Shown one piece after another: positions 1 to 9,250 of a stretch of 64,000 nt of DNA (position 1 is its first letter; every line of letters begins with the position of its first letter). The notes under the pieces were generated by a model, which saw only the letters and a list, made by a program, of their open reading frames with translations, searched no databases and had not been told where the DNA came from. Origin of the DNA: Rhodocyclales bacterium (GTDB lineage: Bacteria; Pseudomonadota; Gammaproteobacteria; Burkholderiales; Rhodocyclaceae); the NCBI GenBank assembly GCA_028292505.1, contig JAQGMF010000020.1, forward strand, positions 1-64,000, written 5' to 3'. Made by a program: the position numbers and the translations under genes.

Positions 1-77
1 ACTTCCAGCTTGCCAGGCTGGCGGTGCTTTCCTCGTGTTGGGCTTAAAACCCCAGCGACTAGCAAAGGAGGTGTGTG

Positions 78-884
78 ATGGCAACAGCAAAGTCCAGTAC
101 CAAGACGAAGGCCAAGAAGGTTGTGGCCAAGCCCGCTGCGAAGGCTGCAGCTAAAAAACCCGCTGCGAAGAAAGCTGCGCCTGCAAAGGCTGCTGCAAAA
201 CCCGCAGCGAAAAAAGTAACCGCGAAGCCTGCTGCGAAAAAGGCTGCTGCAAAACCCGTCGCCAAAAAAGCTGCAGCCAAACCTGCAGTGAAGAAGGCTC
301 CGGCAAAGGCAGCTGCAAAACCGGCAGCCAAGAAGGTCGCCGCAAAGCCAGCAGCGAAAAAAGTTGCAGCCAAGAAGCCCGTAGCAAAGAAGGTTGCTGC
401 TAAGAAGCCAGCAGCAAAGAAGGTCGCTGCGAAGAAACCCGCCGCGAAAAAAGTAGCTGCCAAGAAACCGGCAGCGAAGAAAGCTGTTGCGAAGAAGGCT
501 CCGGCGAAAGCTGCAGCCAAGCCCGCAGCGAAGAAGGCTGCCAAGCCTGCTGCGAAGAAGGTAGTAGCGAAGCCTGCAGCGAAAAAAGCTGCAGCCAAGC
601 CCGCAGCGAAAAAGGCAGCTCCGGTCAAAGCCGCAGCCAAGCCTGCAGTGAAAAAGTCTTCGGCACCGAAGGCTGCTCCCAAGAAGGCTGCGCCGAAAAA
701 GGCCGCTGCCAAAAAGGCCGCTGCGCCAAAGTCGGAACCTGCGCCTGCGGTAACACCTGCAGCAGCACCGGCTCCGGCTGCCGAAGTCAAGTCTATGCCA
801 TCCACGGCGGCAACACCCGGCCTCAAGTCGTCGCTCAATCCGACGGCTGCCTGGCCTTTCCCCTCTGGCTCCCGTCCTTCCTGA
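78..884 (+). CDS. Histone H1-like Lys/Ala/Pro-rich DNA-binding protein
   Basis: Encodes 268 residues. Residues 1 to about 220 are almost only Lys, Ala, Pro and Val in degenerate repeats of the AKPAAKK and AAKKVAAKKP type. The last 50 or so residues change to a Pro/Ala linker and a distinct tail ending WPFPSGSRPS. This composition is that of bacterial H1-like/AlgP-type proteins, which bind DNA non-specifically through basic tails, so a nucleoid role is inferred. I recall similar tails in Burkholderiales homologues. The ATG is preceded by a strong AAGGAGGT at ideal spacing; a GTG one codon earlier is less likely. A terminator follows. Repeat number may vary between strains. Confidence 0.85.
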   Translation: MATAKSSTKTKAKKVVAKPAAKAAAKKPAAKKAAPAKAAAKPAAKKVTAKPAAKKAAAKPVAKKAAAKPAVKKAPAKAAAKPAAKKVAAKPAAKKVAAKKPVAKKVAAKKPAAKKVAAKKPAAKKVAAKKPAAKKAVAKKAPAKAAAKPAAKKAAKPAAKKVVAKPAAKKAAAKPAAKKAAPVKAAAKPAVKKSSAPKAAPKKAAPKKAAAKKAAAPKSEPAPAVTPAAAPAPAAEVKSMPSTAATPGLKSSLNPTAAWPFPSGSRPS

Positions 885-906
885 TCGGAGTTGTTGGTGG
901 ATTCAA

Positions 907-929
907 GGGGCGCGCAAGCGCCCCTTTTT
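907..929 (+). terminator. Rho-independent terminator after the histone-like gene
   Basis: Seven-bp GC stem (GGGGCGC/GCGCCCC) with a GCAA loop, followed directly by five T residues. It lies 23 nt after the stop codon. A classical intrinsic terminator for the + strand. Confidence 0.9.
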
Positions 930-1435
930 CTTTGGGCCGACGCGGGCCCCTGCCTGAAATCCTCGGGCGACGAACGGTCATGCGGCAAGCAATTCGACTT
1001 TGCTTCCGGCATATGACAAATGCAACACCAAGGTGGGGCGGTGCTTTCCGGGCTGATTGACAAAATTCAATCAAATCAATACAATGGAATCGTCCTGAAC
1101 TTGAGAGAACCTCAAAAAAAGCATTTCCAGGTATGTCAAATAAATCGGGCTGTCCGAGCATTTTCGGATTGACCTGAGCCATGAATCCTGCCGTTTGTCT
1201 GCCTCCAAAGCGGGAGCGGCGAGATCTTCAAGCAGATTCCCTTGCCTCATCCGAAGTGGTTTCGGGTACGCGTCGGGGGTCCGTAAAAATAAGACGGAAA
1301 CCTGTCTGCAACAGGTTTCATCCGTTGAGAGTCTGTCCATGTACCGGGGGCCAATCGCGATGCGATTGACCCGGCTGCGCGCGCGAAAGATCATGCGTTA
1401 CAGCGATCGGGTATGGCAACGATGTGGAGGTCAAG
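930..1435. other. 506-bp intergenic region, no convincing gene
   Basis: No open frame here has both a ribosome binding site and protein-like composition. It holds a near-consensus sigma-70 promoter (1057-1085) and a 9-bp perfect hairpin at 1297-1319 (GAAACCTGT, 5-nt loop, ACAGGTTTC). Most of the region after the promoter would be the leader of the SLT gene, or a separate small RNA. Confidence 0.6.
1057..1085 (+). promoter_or_regulatory. Near-consensus sigma-70 promoter
   Basis: TTGACA at 1057-1062 and TACAAT at 1080-1085 are separated by exactly 17 bp. Transcription would start near 1092, about 340 nt before the next gene at 1436. This is one of the best promoter matches in the window. Confidence 0.7.
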
Positions 1436-2230
1436 ATGTCAGATGTACAGTCTTTCAAGCGATTCGCCGGCCATGCTGCCAGCTTTTTCGTGAACTTCGC
1501 GCACGGCAGTCTGCTTGTTGCCGGCATATTGGTGGTGAGTCTGGTCGGCTACCAATATGCAGCGCACGGTGCCGACGGGCTCAACCCGCACATCGTGTTC
1601 CAGCAGTCCGCGTCTTCTGAAGAATTGTTGGCGCAAACTCAGGGCGATGAAGCTGCGCAGCCGGATATGGATGTCGCCAACATCGAGCCGGGCAAATTGA
1701 GTACGGAATATGTGCGCTTGATCCAGTACATTGCCAAGCGTCACAAGGTCTCTGCAGCAGGACTCGAACAACTGGTGCGCACTGCTATTCACGAAGGACG
1801 CGTGACCAAGGTCGACCCCGTATTGATTCTGGCCGTGACCTCTGTCGAGTCCGGCTTTAATCCGCTGGCCGAGAGCGTCTTTGGCGCGCAAGGTTTGATG
1901 CAGATCATTCCACGTTTTCATCAGGACAAGATCGATGCTTCACGCGGTGCCGAGGCCTTGTTGGAGCCTTCCGAAAACATCCGTGTCGGTGCGCGTATCC
2001 TGCGCGAATACATGCACAACAACGCGGAGCTGGAAGCGGCTCTGCAGCAATATGGCGGTGTATCCGACGCGTCCGACATGACATACGCTGCCAAGGTCAT
2101 GAACGAAGTGGCGCGTTTCCGTCAGATCATGAAGTACGGCAGCATCCGCGCCGAAGTCGCTGCCAACACGGCGCCCGCACCTGTCCCCGAAGTCGCCAAG
2201 GACGTCGAACCGGTCGGCAATCCCGGCTGA
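1436..2230 (+). CDS. Membrane-anchored lytic transglycosylase (SLT domain)
   Basis: Encodes 264 residues. One hydrophobic segment at about residues 22-42 anchors it in the inner membrane facing the periplasm. The SLT fold lies at about 115-220 and shows the lysozyme-like signature AVTSVESGFNP with the catalytic Glu, followed by GAQGLMQIIP. Such enzymes cleave the MurNAc-GlcNAc bond of peptidoglycan to give 1,6-anhydro ends. The C-terminal 40 residues are Pro/Val-rich and look disordered. TGGAGG sits 5 nt before this ATG, so I preferred it to a GTG 12 nt upstream. It is monocistronic, behind a long leader. Confidence 0.85.
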   Translation: MSDVQSFKRFAGHAASFFVNFAHGSLLVAGILVVSLVGYQYAAHGADGLNPHIVFQQSASSEELLAQTQGDEAAQPDMDVANIEPGKLSTEYVRLIQYIAKRHKVSAAGLEQLVRTAIHEGRVTKVDPVLILAVTSVESGFNPLAESVFGAQGLMQIIPRFHQDKIDASRGAEALLEPSENIRVGARILREYMHNNAELEAALQQYGGVSDASDMTYAAKVMNEVARFRQIMKYGSIRAEVAANTAPAPVPEVAKDVEPVGNPG

Positions 2231-2235
2231 CCTTG

Positions 2236-2276
2236 TCGCCTGCAGCGCTCGCCCTCTCCTGAGGGCGCGCAGGCGA
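2236..2276 (+). terminator. Nested GC hairpin after the SLT gene
   Basis: Outer arms TCGCCTGC/GCAGGCGA enclose an inner GCCCTC-TCCT-GAGGGC hairpin, 5 nt after the stop codon. There is no T-run directly behind it, so it may be a weak terminator or an RNA 3'-end stabiliser. Confidence 0.45.
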
Positions 2277-2350
2277 AGCGCGGATTTCCACGGTGATTTG
2301 TGGTTTTCCCGGAGGCTTTCTTTTTATCCTGCGTCGTAGAATGTCTTTGT

Positions 2351-2365
2351 CCAAGAAATTCTTGG
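2351..2365. promoter_or_regulatory. Operator-like dyad upstream of maeB
   Basis: CCAAGAA-A-TTCTTGG is a perfect 7+1+7 inverted repeat 60 nt before the maeB start. Its size and symmetry fit a dimeric repressor or activator site. The protein that binds it is unknown. Confidence 0.4.
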
Positions 2366-2367
2366 TT

Positions 2368-2400
2368 CGATGCCGCATGCTTTTGACATGCGCTGCATCG
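2368..2400 (+). promoter_or_regulatory. 12-bp hairpin in the maeB leader
   Basis: CGATGCCGCATG pairs with CATGCG and GCATCG, with a 7-nt loop and a 2-nt bulge. It ends 25 nt before the ATG and just ahead of the GAGGTGG ribosome binding site. There is no T-tract, so control of translation or RNA stability is likelier than termination. Confidence 0.4.
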
Positions 2401-2425
2401 TAGATGGACTACGCGAGGTGGCTTG

Positions 2426-4708
2426 ATGGATGAAAGAATTCGCGCAGAAGCGCTGGAGTACCACCGTCAAGGGCGTCCGGGAAAAATCTCGGTTACCCCA
2501 ACCAAACTTCTCAGCAATCAACGCGACTTGTCGCTGGCTTATTCGCCCGGTGTGGCGGCGGCCTGCGATGCGATTGTCGACGACCCGGCACAAGTCAGCG
2601 AACTGACCGCGCGCGCCAATCTGATTGGCGTCGTCACCAACGGCACAGCTGTTCTCGGTCTCGGGCCAATCGGCCCATTGGCGGCGAAACCTGTGATGGA
2701 AGGCAAGGCGGTGCTGTTCAAGAAGTTTGCTGGCATCGATGTATTCGATATCGAAATCGACGAACGCGATCCCGACAAACTGATCGACATCATCGCTTCG
2801 CTCGAACCGACTTTCGGCGGCATCAACCTGGAAGACATCAAGGCGCCGGAGTGTTTCTACATCGAGCGCAAACTGCGCGAGCGCATGAAGATTCCGGTCT
2901 TTCACGACGATCAGCATGGCACGGCCATCGTCGTCGGCGCAGCAGTGCTGAACGGTCTGCGGCTGATGGGCAAGGCACTCGATCAGGTCAAAGTGGTGAC
3001 GTCGGGCGCGGGCGCGGCGGCACTGGCTTGTCTCGATCTGCTAGTGATGCTCGGTATTCCAGTGAAGAACATCTGGGTCACCGACATCAAGGGCGTGGTA
3101 TATGACGGACGCATCGAGGAGATGGAGCCGATCAAGGCGCGCTATGCTAAGGTGACTGCTGCGCGCACCTTGGGCGATGTCATCGACGATGCCGATGTGT
3201 TCCTCGGCCTGTCGGCAGCGGGTGTGCTCAAACCCGACATGGTGGCAAGGATGGCGCCGAATCCGCTGATTTTTGCGTTGGCCAATCCCGTGCCTGAGAT
3301 TCTGCCGGATGAGGCGAAGGCGGTGCGCACCGATGCCATCATCGCGACGGGACGCTCGGACTATCCGAACCAGGTGAACAATGTTCTGTGTTTCCCTTTC
3401 ATCTTCAGGGGCGCACTCGACGTTGGCGCCACGACGATCAACGACGCTATGAAGCTCGCCGCTGTGCGCGCCATCGCGGAGCTTGCGCAAGTGGAAGCGT
3501 CGGACATTGTTGCCGCCGCCTATGGTGAACAGCCGTGTGCATTCGGTCCCGAATACATCATTCCCAAACCCTTCGACCCGCGTCTCATCGTCAAGATTGC
3601 ACCTGCCGTGGCGCTTGCGGCGATGGAGTCCGGCGTGGCGACGCGGCCGATCCAGGACTGGGACGCCTACACGCAACAGCTCAATAACTTTGTGTGGCAA
3701 TCCGGTCTCATCATGAAGCCGGTGTTCTCCGCCGCCAAGCGTGCGCCCAAACGCATCATCTTTGCCGAGGGCGAATCGGAGCGCGTGCTGCGCGCGGTGC
3801 AGGCTGTCGTTGACGAAGGCTTGGCGCGGCCGGTGTTGATCGGGCGTCCCGATGTCATATCGCTTTACATCGAACGCTTCGGTCTGCGCATGCGACCGGA
3901 GATTGATTTCGAACTCGTCAATCAGGATTCCGACCCACGTTACCGCGAACTGTGGACGCACTATCATAGCCTGATGGAGCGACGCGGCGTATCGGTCGAA
4001 TATGCCAAACGGGAAGTGCGCCGGCGTACCACACTGATCGGCGCGCTGCTCTTAAAGTTTGGTTATGCAGATGGCATGATTTGCGGCACCTACGGCATGC
4101 ACGATCAGCATCTGTCTCTCATCAATACGGTGCTGGGGCGCCGCGAGGGCGTCAAGAATTTTTATGCAATGAATCTGCTGGTATTGCCGGGGCGCACGAT
4201 TTTCCTGTGCGATACCTACGTCAATTACGATCCTTCGGCCGAGCAGATATTCGAAATGACTTGTCTTGCCGTGGAGGAGGTGCGACGTTTCGGCATGACG
4301 CCGAAAGTGGCCCTGCTGTCGCATTCGAGTTTCGGCACGGACGAGTCGCCGACGGCGGAGAAAATGCGCGTCGCTTTCCAGCTGTTGCAGGCACGCCGTC
4401 CCGACATCGAAGTCGAAGGCGAAATGCATGGCGATGCAGCACTGAGCGCGAATATCCGGCTGCAGATTTTTCCGAACGCGCGCATGCGCGAAGATGCCAA
4501 CCTGCTGGTCTTCCCGACGCTCGATGCCGCCAACATCGCCTTCAACCTGCTCAAGACCGCTTCGGGCGAGGGCATGACCGTGGGCCCCATCCTGCTGGGG
4601 ACTTCGCAGCCGGTGCACATCCTTACGCCCACGGCAACGGTGCGGCGCATTGTCAACATGACTGCGTTGACGGTCGTTGAAGCGGGTCGGGACAGCGAAG
4701 CGAGATAG
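2426..4708 (+). CDS. maeB: NADP-dependent malic enzyme with phosphotransacetylase-like C-terminal domain
   Basis: Encodes 760 residues, matching the long MaeB class (E. coli MaeB is about 760). It oxidatively decarboxylates malate to pyruvate with NADP. The malic N-terminal domain has the catalytic Tyr in [11 protein letters not shown] (about 39) and metal-binding acidic residues in [11 protein letters not shown]. The NAD(P) domain has [11 protein letters not shown]. From about residue 430 a phosphotransacetylase-like domain begins ([15 protein letters not shown]); in this family it is regulatory, sensing acetyl-CoA, rather than a working PTA. The ATG follows GAGGTGG; a TTG just upstream is less likely. 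The leader carries a dyad and a hairpin. Confidence 0.95.
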   Translation: MDERIRAEALEYHRQGRPGKISVTPTKLLSNQRDLSLAYSPGVAAACDAIVDDPAQVSELTARANLIGVVTNGTAVLGLGPIGPLAAKPVMEGKAVLFKKFAGIDVFDIEIDERDPDKLIDIIASLEPTFGGINLEDIKAPECFYIERKLRERMKIPVFHDDQHGTAIVVGAAVLNGLRLMGKALDQVKVVTSGAGAAALACLDLLVMLGIPVKNIWVTDIKGVVYDGRIEEMEPIKARYAKVTAARTLGDVIDDADVFLGLSAAGVLKPDMVARMAPNPLIFALANPVPEILPDEAKAVRTDAIIATGRSDYPNQVNNVLCFPFIFRGALDVGATTINDAMKLAAVRAIAELAQVEASDIVAAAYGEQPCAFGPEYIIPKPFDPRLIVKIAPAVALAAMESGVATRPIQDWDAYTQQLNNFVWQSGLIMKPVFSAAKRAPKRIIFAEGESERVLRAVQAVVDEGLARPVLIGRPDVISLYIERFGLRMRPEIDFELVNQDSDPRYRELWTHYHSLMERRGVSVEYAKREVRRRTTLIGALLLKFGYADGMICGTYGMHDQHLSLINTVLGRREGVKNFYAMNLLVLPGRTIFLCDTYVNYDPSAEQIFEMTCLAVEEVRRFGMTPKVALLSHSSFGTDESPTAEKMRVAFQLLQARRPDIEVEGEMHGDAALSANIRLQIFPNARMREDANLLVFPTLDAANIAFNLLKTASGEGMTVGPILLGTSQPVHILTPTATVRRIVNMTALTVVEAGRDSEAR

Positions 4709-4802
4709 TGCGCAAACGGGCGCAAGCGCGCGGCCATTTGTCTGACCCAAATCAAGCTCGGGCCGCGATATGCCGTAAGCTTCTCTCAGGAGGATGGTTT
4801 TC

Positions 4803-6017
4803 ATGGACGAAGGCTTGGCGGGAGGCGTAGCGGCAGGCAGGGTCGGTCTCGTTCTGACCGGCGGCGGTGCCCGTGCGGCTTACCAGGTCGGTGTGCTAGG
4901 TGCCGTACGGACGATATGGGGACGTCGTGCAGGCAATCCTTTCCAGATCGTCTGCGGCACTTCGGCGGGTGCCGTGAATGCCGCGGCACTGGCTTGCTAT
5001 GCGGAAAATTTCAGCGAATCGGTGCGGCGTCTGGCGTGGATCTGGCGCAACTTCACGGTGAGTCAGGTTTATCGCTCGGATACGCTTGCTGTCATGCAGT
5101 CCGTTCTTTCATGGGCCAGCGCACTATTGATGGGCTGGATTTTCCATCGCAGTCCGCGCTCGCTACTCGACAACACGCCGCTGCGCGAACTTCTGCAACA
5201 TCATCTCGATTTCAATCGTATCGATGCAGCGATCAAGGCCGGCCATCTCTACGCTGTGAGCGTGACCTGCTCCGGATATTCCACCGGCGAGAGCCTGACC
5301 TTCTACGAAGCCAACGATGAAGTGCAGCCTTGGCGCCGGGCGCAACGTGTCGGGCTTCCACATCGCATAACGGTCGACCACCTCATGGCGTCGAGCGCGA
5401 TCCCCTTCGTATTTCCCGCCGTGAAAATTCATCGCGAATATTTTGGCGATGGTTCGATGCGCCAACTGGCACCCGTGAGCCCTGCCGTGCACCTCGGCGC
5501 CGACCGTGTCCTGGTGATCGGCAATGGTCGCCGAGAGGGTGAAACCCGCCGCACGCGCTCCGATCGCTACCCTTCGCCGGCCCAGATCGCCGGCCACACC
5601 ATGTCGAGTATTTTTCTCGATGGTTTGGCCGTAGATATAGAAAGACTGCAGCGCATCAACGACACGTGGGGAAAGATTCCTGCGGAGGTTCGCGAAAAAG
5701 CGGGTGTGGCTTTGAAACCAATCGAGGCGCTTGTTATCTCACCGAGCGAACGTCTGGACTTCATCGCCGCCAAGCATGTGCGTGCGCTGCCCTGGGCTTT
5801 GCGTGCCGTTCTCCGCGGAACCGGTGCTTATGGACGTTCCGGTTCGGCGATACTCAGTTATCTTCTGTTCGAGAAGCCGTACACACGCGAACTGATGGAC
5901 CTGGGTTACCGTGACGCGATGAAAAGGCGTGCTGAAATAGCGCACTTTTTACGGATAGATGAAGCGAGCGACAGTTTAGACTGCGCGCCGCAGGCAGATA
6001 TTTTCGAGAACGTATGA
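4803..6017 (+). CDS. Patatin-like phospholipase
   Basis: Encodes 404 residues. The patatin core shows the oxyanion-hole motif GGGARAAY (about 20-27), the nucleophile elbow GTSAG with Ser54, and the dyad Asp in FGDGSMRQ near 215. Members hydrolyse acyl esters of phospholipids with a Ser-Asp dyad. There is no signal peptide, so it is probably cytosolic or membrane-associated. The C-terminal 150 residues fit no motif I can name. AGGAGG abuts an earlier ATG (4794) too closely, so the ATG at 4803 was chosen. Substrate is unknown. Confidence 0.85.
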   Translation: MDEGLAGGVAAGRVGLVLTGGGARAAYQVGVLGAVRTIWGRRAGNPFQIVCGTSAGAVNAAALACYAENFSESVRRLAWIWRNFTVSQVYRSDTLAVMQSVLSWASALLMGWIFHRSPRSLLDNTPLRELLQHHLDFNRIDAAIKAGHLYAVSVTCSGYSTGESLTFYEANDEVQPWRRAQRVGLPHRITVDHLMASSAIPFVFPAVKIHREYFGDGSMRQLAPVSPAVHLGADRVLVIGNGRREGETRRTRSDRYPSPAQIAGHTMSSIFLDGLAVDIERLQRINDTWGKIPAEVREKAGVALKPIEALVISPSERLDFIAAKHVRALPWALRAVLRGTGAYGRSGSAILSYLLFEKPYTRELMDLGYRDAMKRRAEIAHFLRIDEASDSLDCAPQADIFENV

Positions 6018-6106
6018 GGCAATACGTTAAGTTTCGATTCTATGTGTCTAATTTTGATGACTATTGCTACAATTTGTTTAAAGTTGCTGTTTGATTGGGG
6101 TTGTGG

Positions 6107-7114
6107 ATGATGTCGAGTCGTTTGGTTTTCGCATTGATGAGTGCCGTTCTCATGTTTTCACTGACATGGTCTGCGGATGCCGCTGCCAGCCATCGTCATG
6201 GCACCCGTGCGCGTACCAAGGCAACTGCCTCGCCGCGCCTCACCAAAACCGTCCTAGTCCGCCGTAGCAAGGGCAGCGTGCACAAGGCCGTTTTCCTGCC
6301 GCGTGCCGAACCCGATTTCGACAAGGAAGGCAACCCACTCCTGAAGTCTTCCGCGTTCCTTGTGCAGGACATGGATTCCGGTCAGGTACTGCTGGAGAAG
6401 AACAGCACCATGGCACAGCCCATCGCTTCGATTTCCAAGCTGATGACGGCAATGGTGGTGTTGGACGCTAATCTCGACCTCACTGAGATGCTGGAAGTAA
6501 GCAACGACGACGTGGACCGTCTCAAAGGCACCAGCTCACATCTGCCGGTTGGCGCGCGTCTGAGCCGCGAAGACATGTTGCGTCTTGCGCTGATGGCTTC
6601 CGAGAACCGCGCTGCCTCTGCTTTGAGCCGGTATTACCCGGGTGGACATACAGCTTTCATTGAGGCGATGAATATCAAGGCCACAGCGCTGGGTCTGAAC
6701 GAAACGCGGTTCTACGACAGCATCGGGCTGAACAAGAACAATGTGGCGTCGGCGCGCGACCTGGTGACGATGACGACTGCGGCATCGCACTATCCGCTGA
6801 TTCGCGAATTCACGACGACAGCTGAATATACCGTTGCCATCAACGGCCGTCCGCGCGCCTTCCACAATACCAATGCACTGGTGCGCAATTCCGATTGGCA
6901 GATCAATCTGTCGAAAACCGGCTACATCAGCGAATCGGGCAAATGCCTGGTGATGCAGGCGGTACTGGCTAACAAGCGGCTGGCAATCATCCTGCTGGAT
7001 TCGCTGGGCCGTTTCACCCGCGTGGCCGATGCCATTCGCATACGTAAATGGGTTGAGAGCGCTGTGGCACCGGCGCGTGTGGCCAGTGTCGGCGTCGTCA
7101 GCAGTCTGGATTAA
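6107..7114 (+). CDS. pbpG: D-alanyl-D-alanine endopeptidase, PBP7 type
   Basis: Encodes 335 residues with an N-terminal signal peptide (hydrophobic 6-22, likely cut near ADA-A). The S11 serine peptidase motifs are all present: SxxK at Ser108-Lys111, SEN at 165-167 and KTG at 270-272. Enzymes of this family cleave D-Ala-meso-DAP cross-links of peptidoglycan in the periplasm. The length fits PBP7/PbpG better than the longer DacA/DacC carboxypeptidases. TTGGGG lies 6 nt before the ATG. It is convergent with the following regulator gene, only 2 nt apart. Confidence 0.88.
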   Translation: MMSSRLVFALMSAVLMFSLTWSADAAASHRHGTRARTKATASPRLTKTVLVRRSKGSVHKAVFLPRAEPDFDKEGNPLLKSSAFLVQDMDSGQVLLEKNSTMAQPIASISKLMTAMVVLDANLDLTEMLEVSNDDVDRLKGTSSHLPVGARLSREDMLRLALMASENRAASALSRYYPGGHTAFIEAMNIKATALGLNETRFYDSIGLNKNNVASARDLVTMTTAASHYPLIREFTTTAEYTVAINGRPRAFHNTNALVRNSDWQINLSKTGYISESGKCLVMQAVLANKRLAIILLDSLGRFTRVADAIRIRKWVESAVAPARVASVGVVSSLD

Positions 7115-7116
7115 GC

Positions 7117-7941
7117 TTAAGCCTTGGTCGGCGCGGTATAGCCGAGCGAGCGCGAAATTTCCATCGCCGTGTCGTGCACCAGCGGTGCCCAATCCGGGTT
7201 GAAACGCTCCGTAGGTGTGGATAGCGACAGCCCGGCGACAAGCTCACCTTCATCGTCGCGGATGCCCGCTGCGATACAGCGCACACCCACTTCTACCTCT
7301 TCCATGTCATAGGCCACGTGATGGCGACGCACGCGTTCGAGCTCCTGCTCAAGCGCGCGCAAATTCGTCATCGATGCCGACGTATTGCCGGGCAGGCCGG
7401 TGCGCTCGGCGTATTGACGATTCTGTTCGGGACTGTCCTCGGCGAGGAAGAGCTTGCCCGTTGCCGTAGTATGTAGCGGCGCACGCGCGCCCACGATATG
7501 CACAATGCGTACTGCCGAGCGACCGCTGGATGTGCGCTCCACATAGACGATTTCATCGCCGCTGCGCATGCCGAGGTTTACGCTCTCGCCGGTTGCGGCA
7601 TGCAGGCGCAGCATGGCCGGCATGGCCGTCTCGCGCAGCGAGATGCGGTTCTTCACTATATTGCCGAGTTCCAGCAAGCGAATGCCGAGGCGATAGGCGC
7701 CCGCATCGGTTCGCTCAATGAAGGCATTTGCGCCGAGAGCCGCCAGAATACGGTGCGCGGTAGAAGGGTGCAGGGCAGTGTCGAGCGCCAGTTGCTTGAG
7801 ACCGACCGGCTCGCCGTGGCGCGCGACCGCATCGAGCAGGCTCATCATCCGATCAATGACCTGGATCGAGCCACGCGCGTCCTTGCTGTCCTCCTTGTCT
7901 GGAGCGGTGCCAAGGGCAGAGCTGTTCTTGACATTTGCCAT
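7117..7941 (-). CDS. IclR-family transcriptional regulator
   Basis: Encodes 274 residues. A winged helix-turn-helix occupies about 25-85 (LLDAVARHGEPVGLKQLA ... HPSTAHRILAAL). A C-terminal IclR effector-binding domain spans about 100-265, with the family pattern ATGKLFLA and a GIAAGIRD-like segment (RCIAAGIRDDEG). IclR proteins usually control a nearby catabolic operon, but no obvious target adjoins this gene: pbpG is convergent and dsbB lies upstream on the same strand. It may act at a distance. Ligand unknown. Confidence 0.88.
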   Translation of the reverse strand: MANVKNSSALGTAPDKEDSKDARGSIQVIDRMMSLLDAVARHGEPVGLKQLALDTALHPSTAHRILAALGANAFIERTDAGAYRLGIRLLELGNIVKNRISLRETAMPAMLRLHAATGESVNLGMRSGDEIVYVERTSSGRSAVRIVHIVGARAPLHTTATGKLFLAEDSPEQNRQYAERTGLPGNTSASMTNLRALEQELERVRRHHVAYDMEEVEVGVRCIAAGIRDDEGELVAGLSLSTPTERFNPDWAPLVHDTAMEISRSLGYTAPTKA

Positions 7942-8051
7942 GAGCCAATCTTACTGCATAAGATTGAATTGCGTCTTGTGAAATAAGGACGCCTCTCATG
8001 GCCTTTAGTTCCTCTCGGGCAAGCGTTCTTCTCCCTGCGCGAGCAATTTCC

Positions 8052-8555
8052 TCAAGCAGCACGGCGGCGGAGGATTTGCCAGATGCATACGACGACGATC
8101 AATGCGAAGCAAACCAGCGCCCACTCGGCCATCGACAGTCCGAAAAGACTCCAGTCCACCTTGGAACAATCGCCTTCGCCGTGAAACAGCTTGGGCAAGG
8201 TGTCGGACAATGGAAAGTGGCTGATCATGTAGTTCAGATCCGGCCCACAGGTGCTGACTTCCGGCGGATAGTGCTGCAGCCAGCTTTGTCGTATCGATAC
8301 GCAAGCACCTGCGATGGCGCTAACCGCGATCAGCCCGCTCCATAGTTTGAGCCAAATGCCGCGCGGATTGAAAAGTCCGCCGAGTAGGCCGAACAGTGCG
8401 ATGCCGACAAAGGCATAGCGCTGCAGGATGCAAAGCGGACAGGGTTCGAGCCCCTTGTAGTGCTGCAGGTACAGGCCGTAGGAGAGCAATCCTGTGCAGA
8501 ATGCGAAAAGAGCCAGAAAGACGACGCGTGGCGAGAGCCGGCTGAGAGCGTTCAT
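8052..8555 (-). CDS. dsbB: Disulfide bond formation protein B
   Basis: Encodes 167 residues with four hydrophobic helices. The two essential periplasmic disulfides are present: CPLC at Cys39/Cys42 in the first loop and Cys103/Cys130 in the second, almost at the E. coli positions (41, 44, 104, 130). DsbB reoxidises periplasmic DsbA and passes the electrons to quinone in the inner membrane. No dsbA lies nearby. About 110 nt separate it from the IclR gene, with no clear terminator. Confidence 0.95.
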   Translation of the reverse strand: MNALSRLSPRVVFLALFAFCTGLLSYGLYLQHYKGLEPCPLCILQRYAFVGIALFGLLGGLFNPRGIWLKLWSGLIAVSAIAGACVSIRQSWLQHYPPEVSTCGPDLNYMISHFPLSDTLPKLFHGEGDCSKVDWSLFGLSMAEWALVCFALIVVVCIWQILRRRAA

Positions 8556-8672
8556 GTTCTTGTGTTGTCGGATTGAAGGCAGCGTTCGGACAAGGCTTGT
8601 CCGGCGAGGTTCATTCTATCCGACCGTCACATGCCGCGCCCTTGCGCTGGCGCAGGTGATACCTTGGACCCA

Positions 8673-9170
8673 CTATTTCGCGGGCGGCGGCGCATCGCCG
8701 CGCTGCTGCCGCTGCGCATGCATCTTCTCGTGCCAGGCCTTCATCTCGTCCCTGCTCAGCTTGCCGTCCTTGTTCGTGTCGGCGGCATCGAAATCTTGCA
8801 GTACTTGCTGATTGTGTTGCAGGATTTCGTCGCGGGTTATGACACGATCATGATTCGCGTCGGCGCCAGCAAATGGACCCATCCCATCGTGATGATGCCG
8901 CATTTTCTCGCCCGTTGCCTTGAGTTCGTCCGGCGATATCTTGCCGTCTTTATTGGTGTCGATTTCGTCAAAATGTTTGGCGAGCATCGGCAGGCTCTTC
9001 TCCGCTTCCTCGCGTGAAATCATGCCGTCCTTGTTAGTGTCCGCAGCCTTGAGGCGGTCCATCATTTCGCGGTGCATGGGCCGTTCGCCGACAGGTGCCG
9101 ATTGTTGCGCCAGCGCGATACCGCTGGCAGAGAGAACCAGAGAAAGCAGAACGAGGTGCGGGATTTTCAT
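8673..9170 (-). CDS. Secreted EF-hand calcium-binding protein
   Basis: Encodes 165 residues with a signal peptide (cleavage likely after ALA, residue 21). Four EF-hand loops start at residues 44, 71, 104 and 131: three read DTNKDG and the third is DANHDR. The third loop lacks the usual Gly at position 6, so it may bind calcium poorly. The mature protein is rich in Lys, Met and His and ends in a Pro-rich tail. A periplasmic Ca-binding or metal-buffering role is inferred. A direct-repeat motif shared with another periplasmic gene lies 80 nt upstream of the ATG (9251-9268). Confidence 0.85.
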   Translation of the reverse strand: MKIPHLVLLSLVLSASGIALAQQSAPVGERPMHREMMDRLKAADTNKDGMISREEAEKSLPMLAKHFDEIDTNKDGKISPDELKATGEKMRHHHDGMGPFAGADANHDRVITRDEILQHNQQVLQDFDAADTNKDGKLSRDEMKAWHEKMHAQRQQRGDAPPPAK

Positions 9171-9250
9171 GGTGAGGCTTCCTTTTTGTGGTGACGCGAT
9201 CGAATCTTAGGACGTGACCGGGTAAAGGGTGTTGCACGCAGGCAAGCGTG

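Noticed and set aside
59-1063. Long Phe/Ala-rich open frame (334 codons) opposite the histone-like gene
   Set aside because: It is the mirror of the Lys/Ala codon repeats (AAG/GCC read backward), has no ribosome binding site and no protein-like end.
1134-1178. 14-codon leader peptide frame
   Set aside because: ATG with only a weak CCAGG before it and no run of regulatory codons; cannot be supported.
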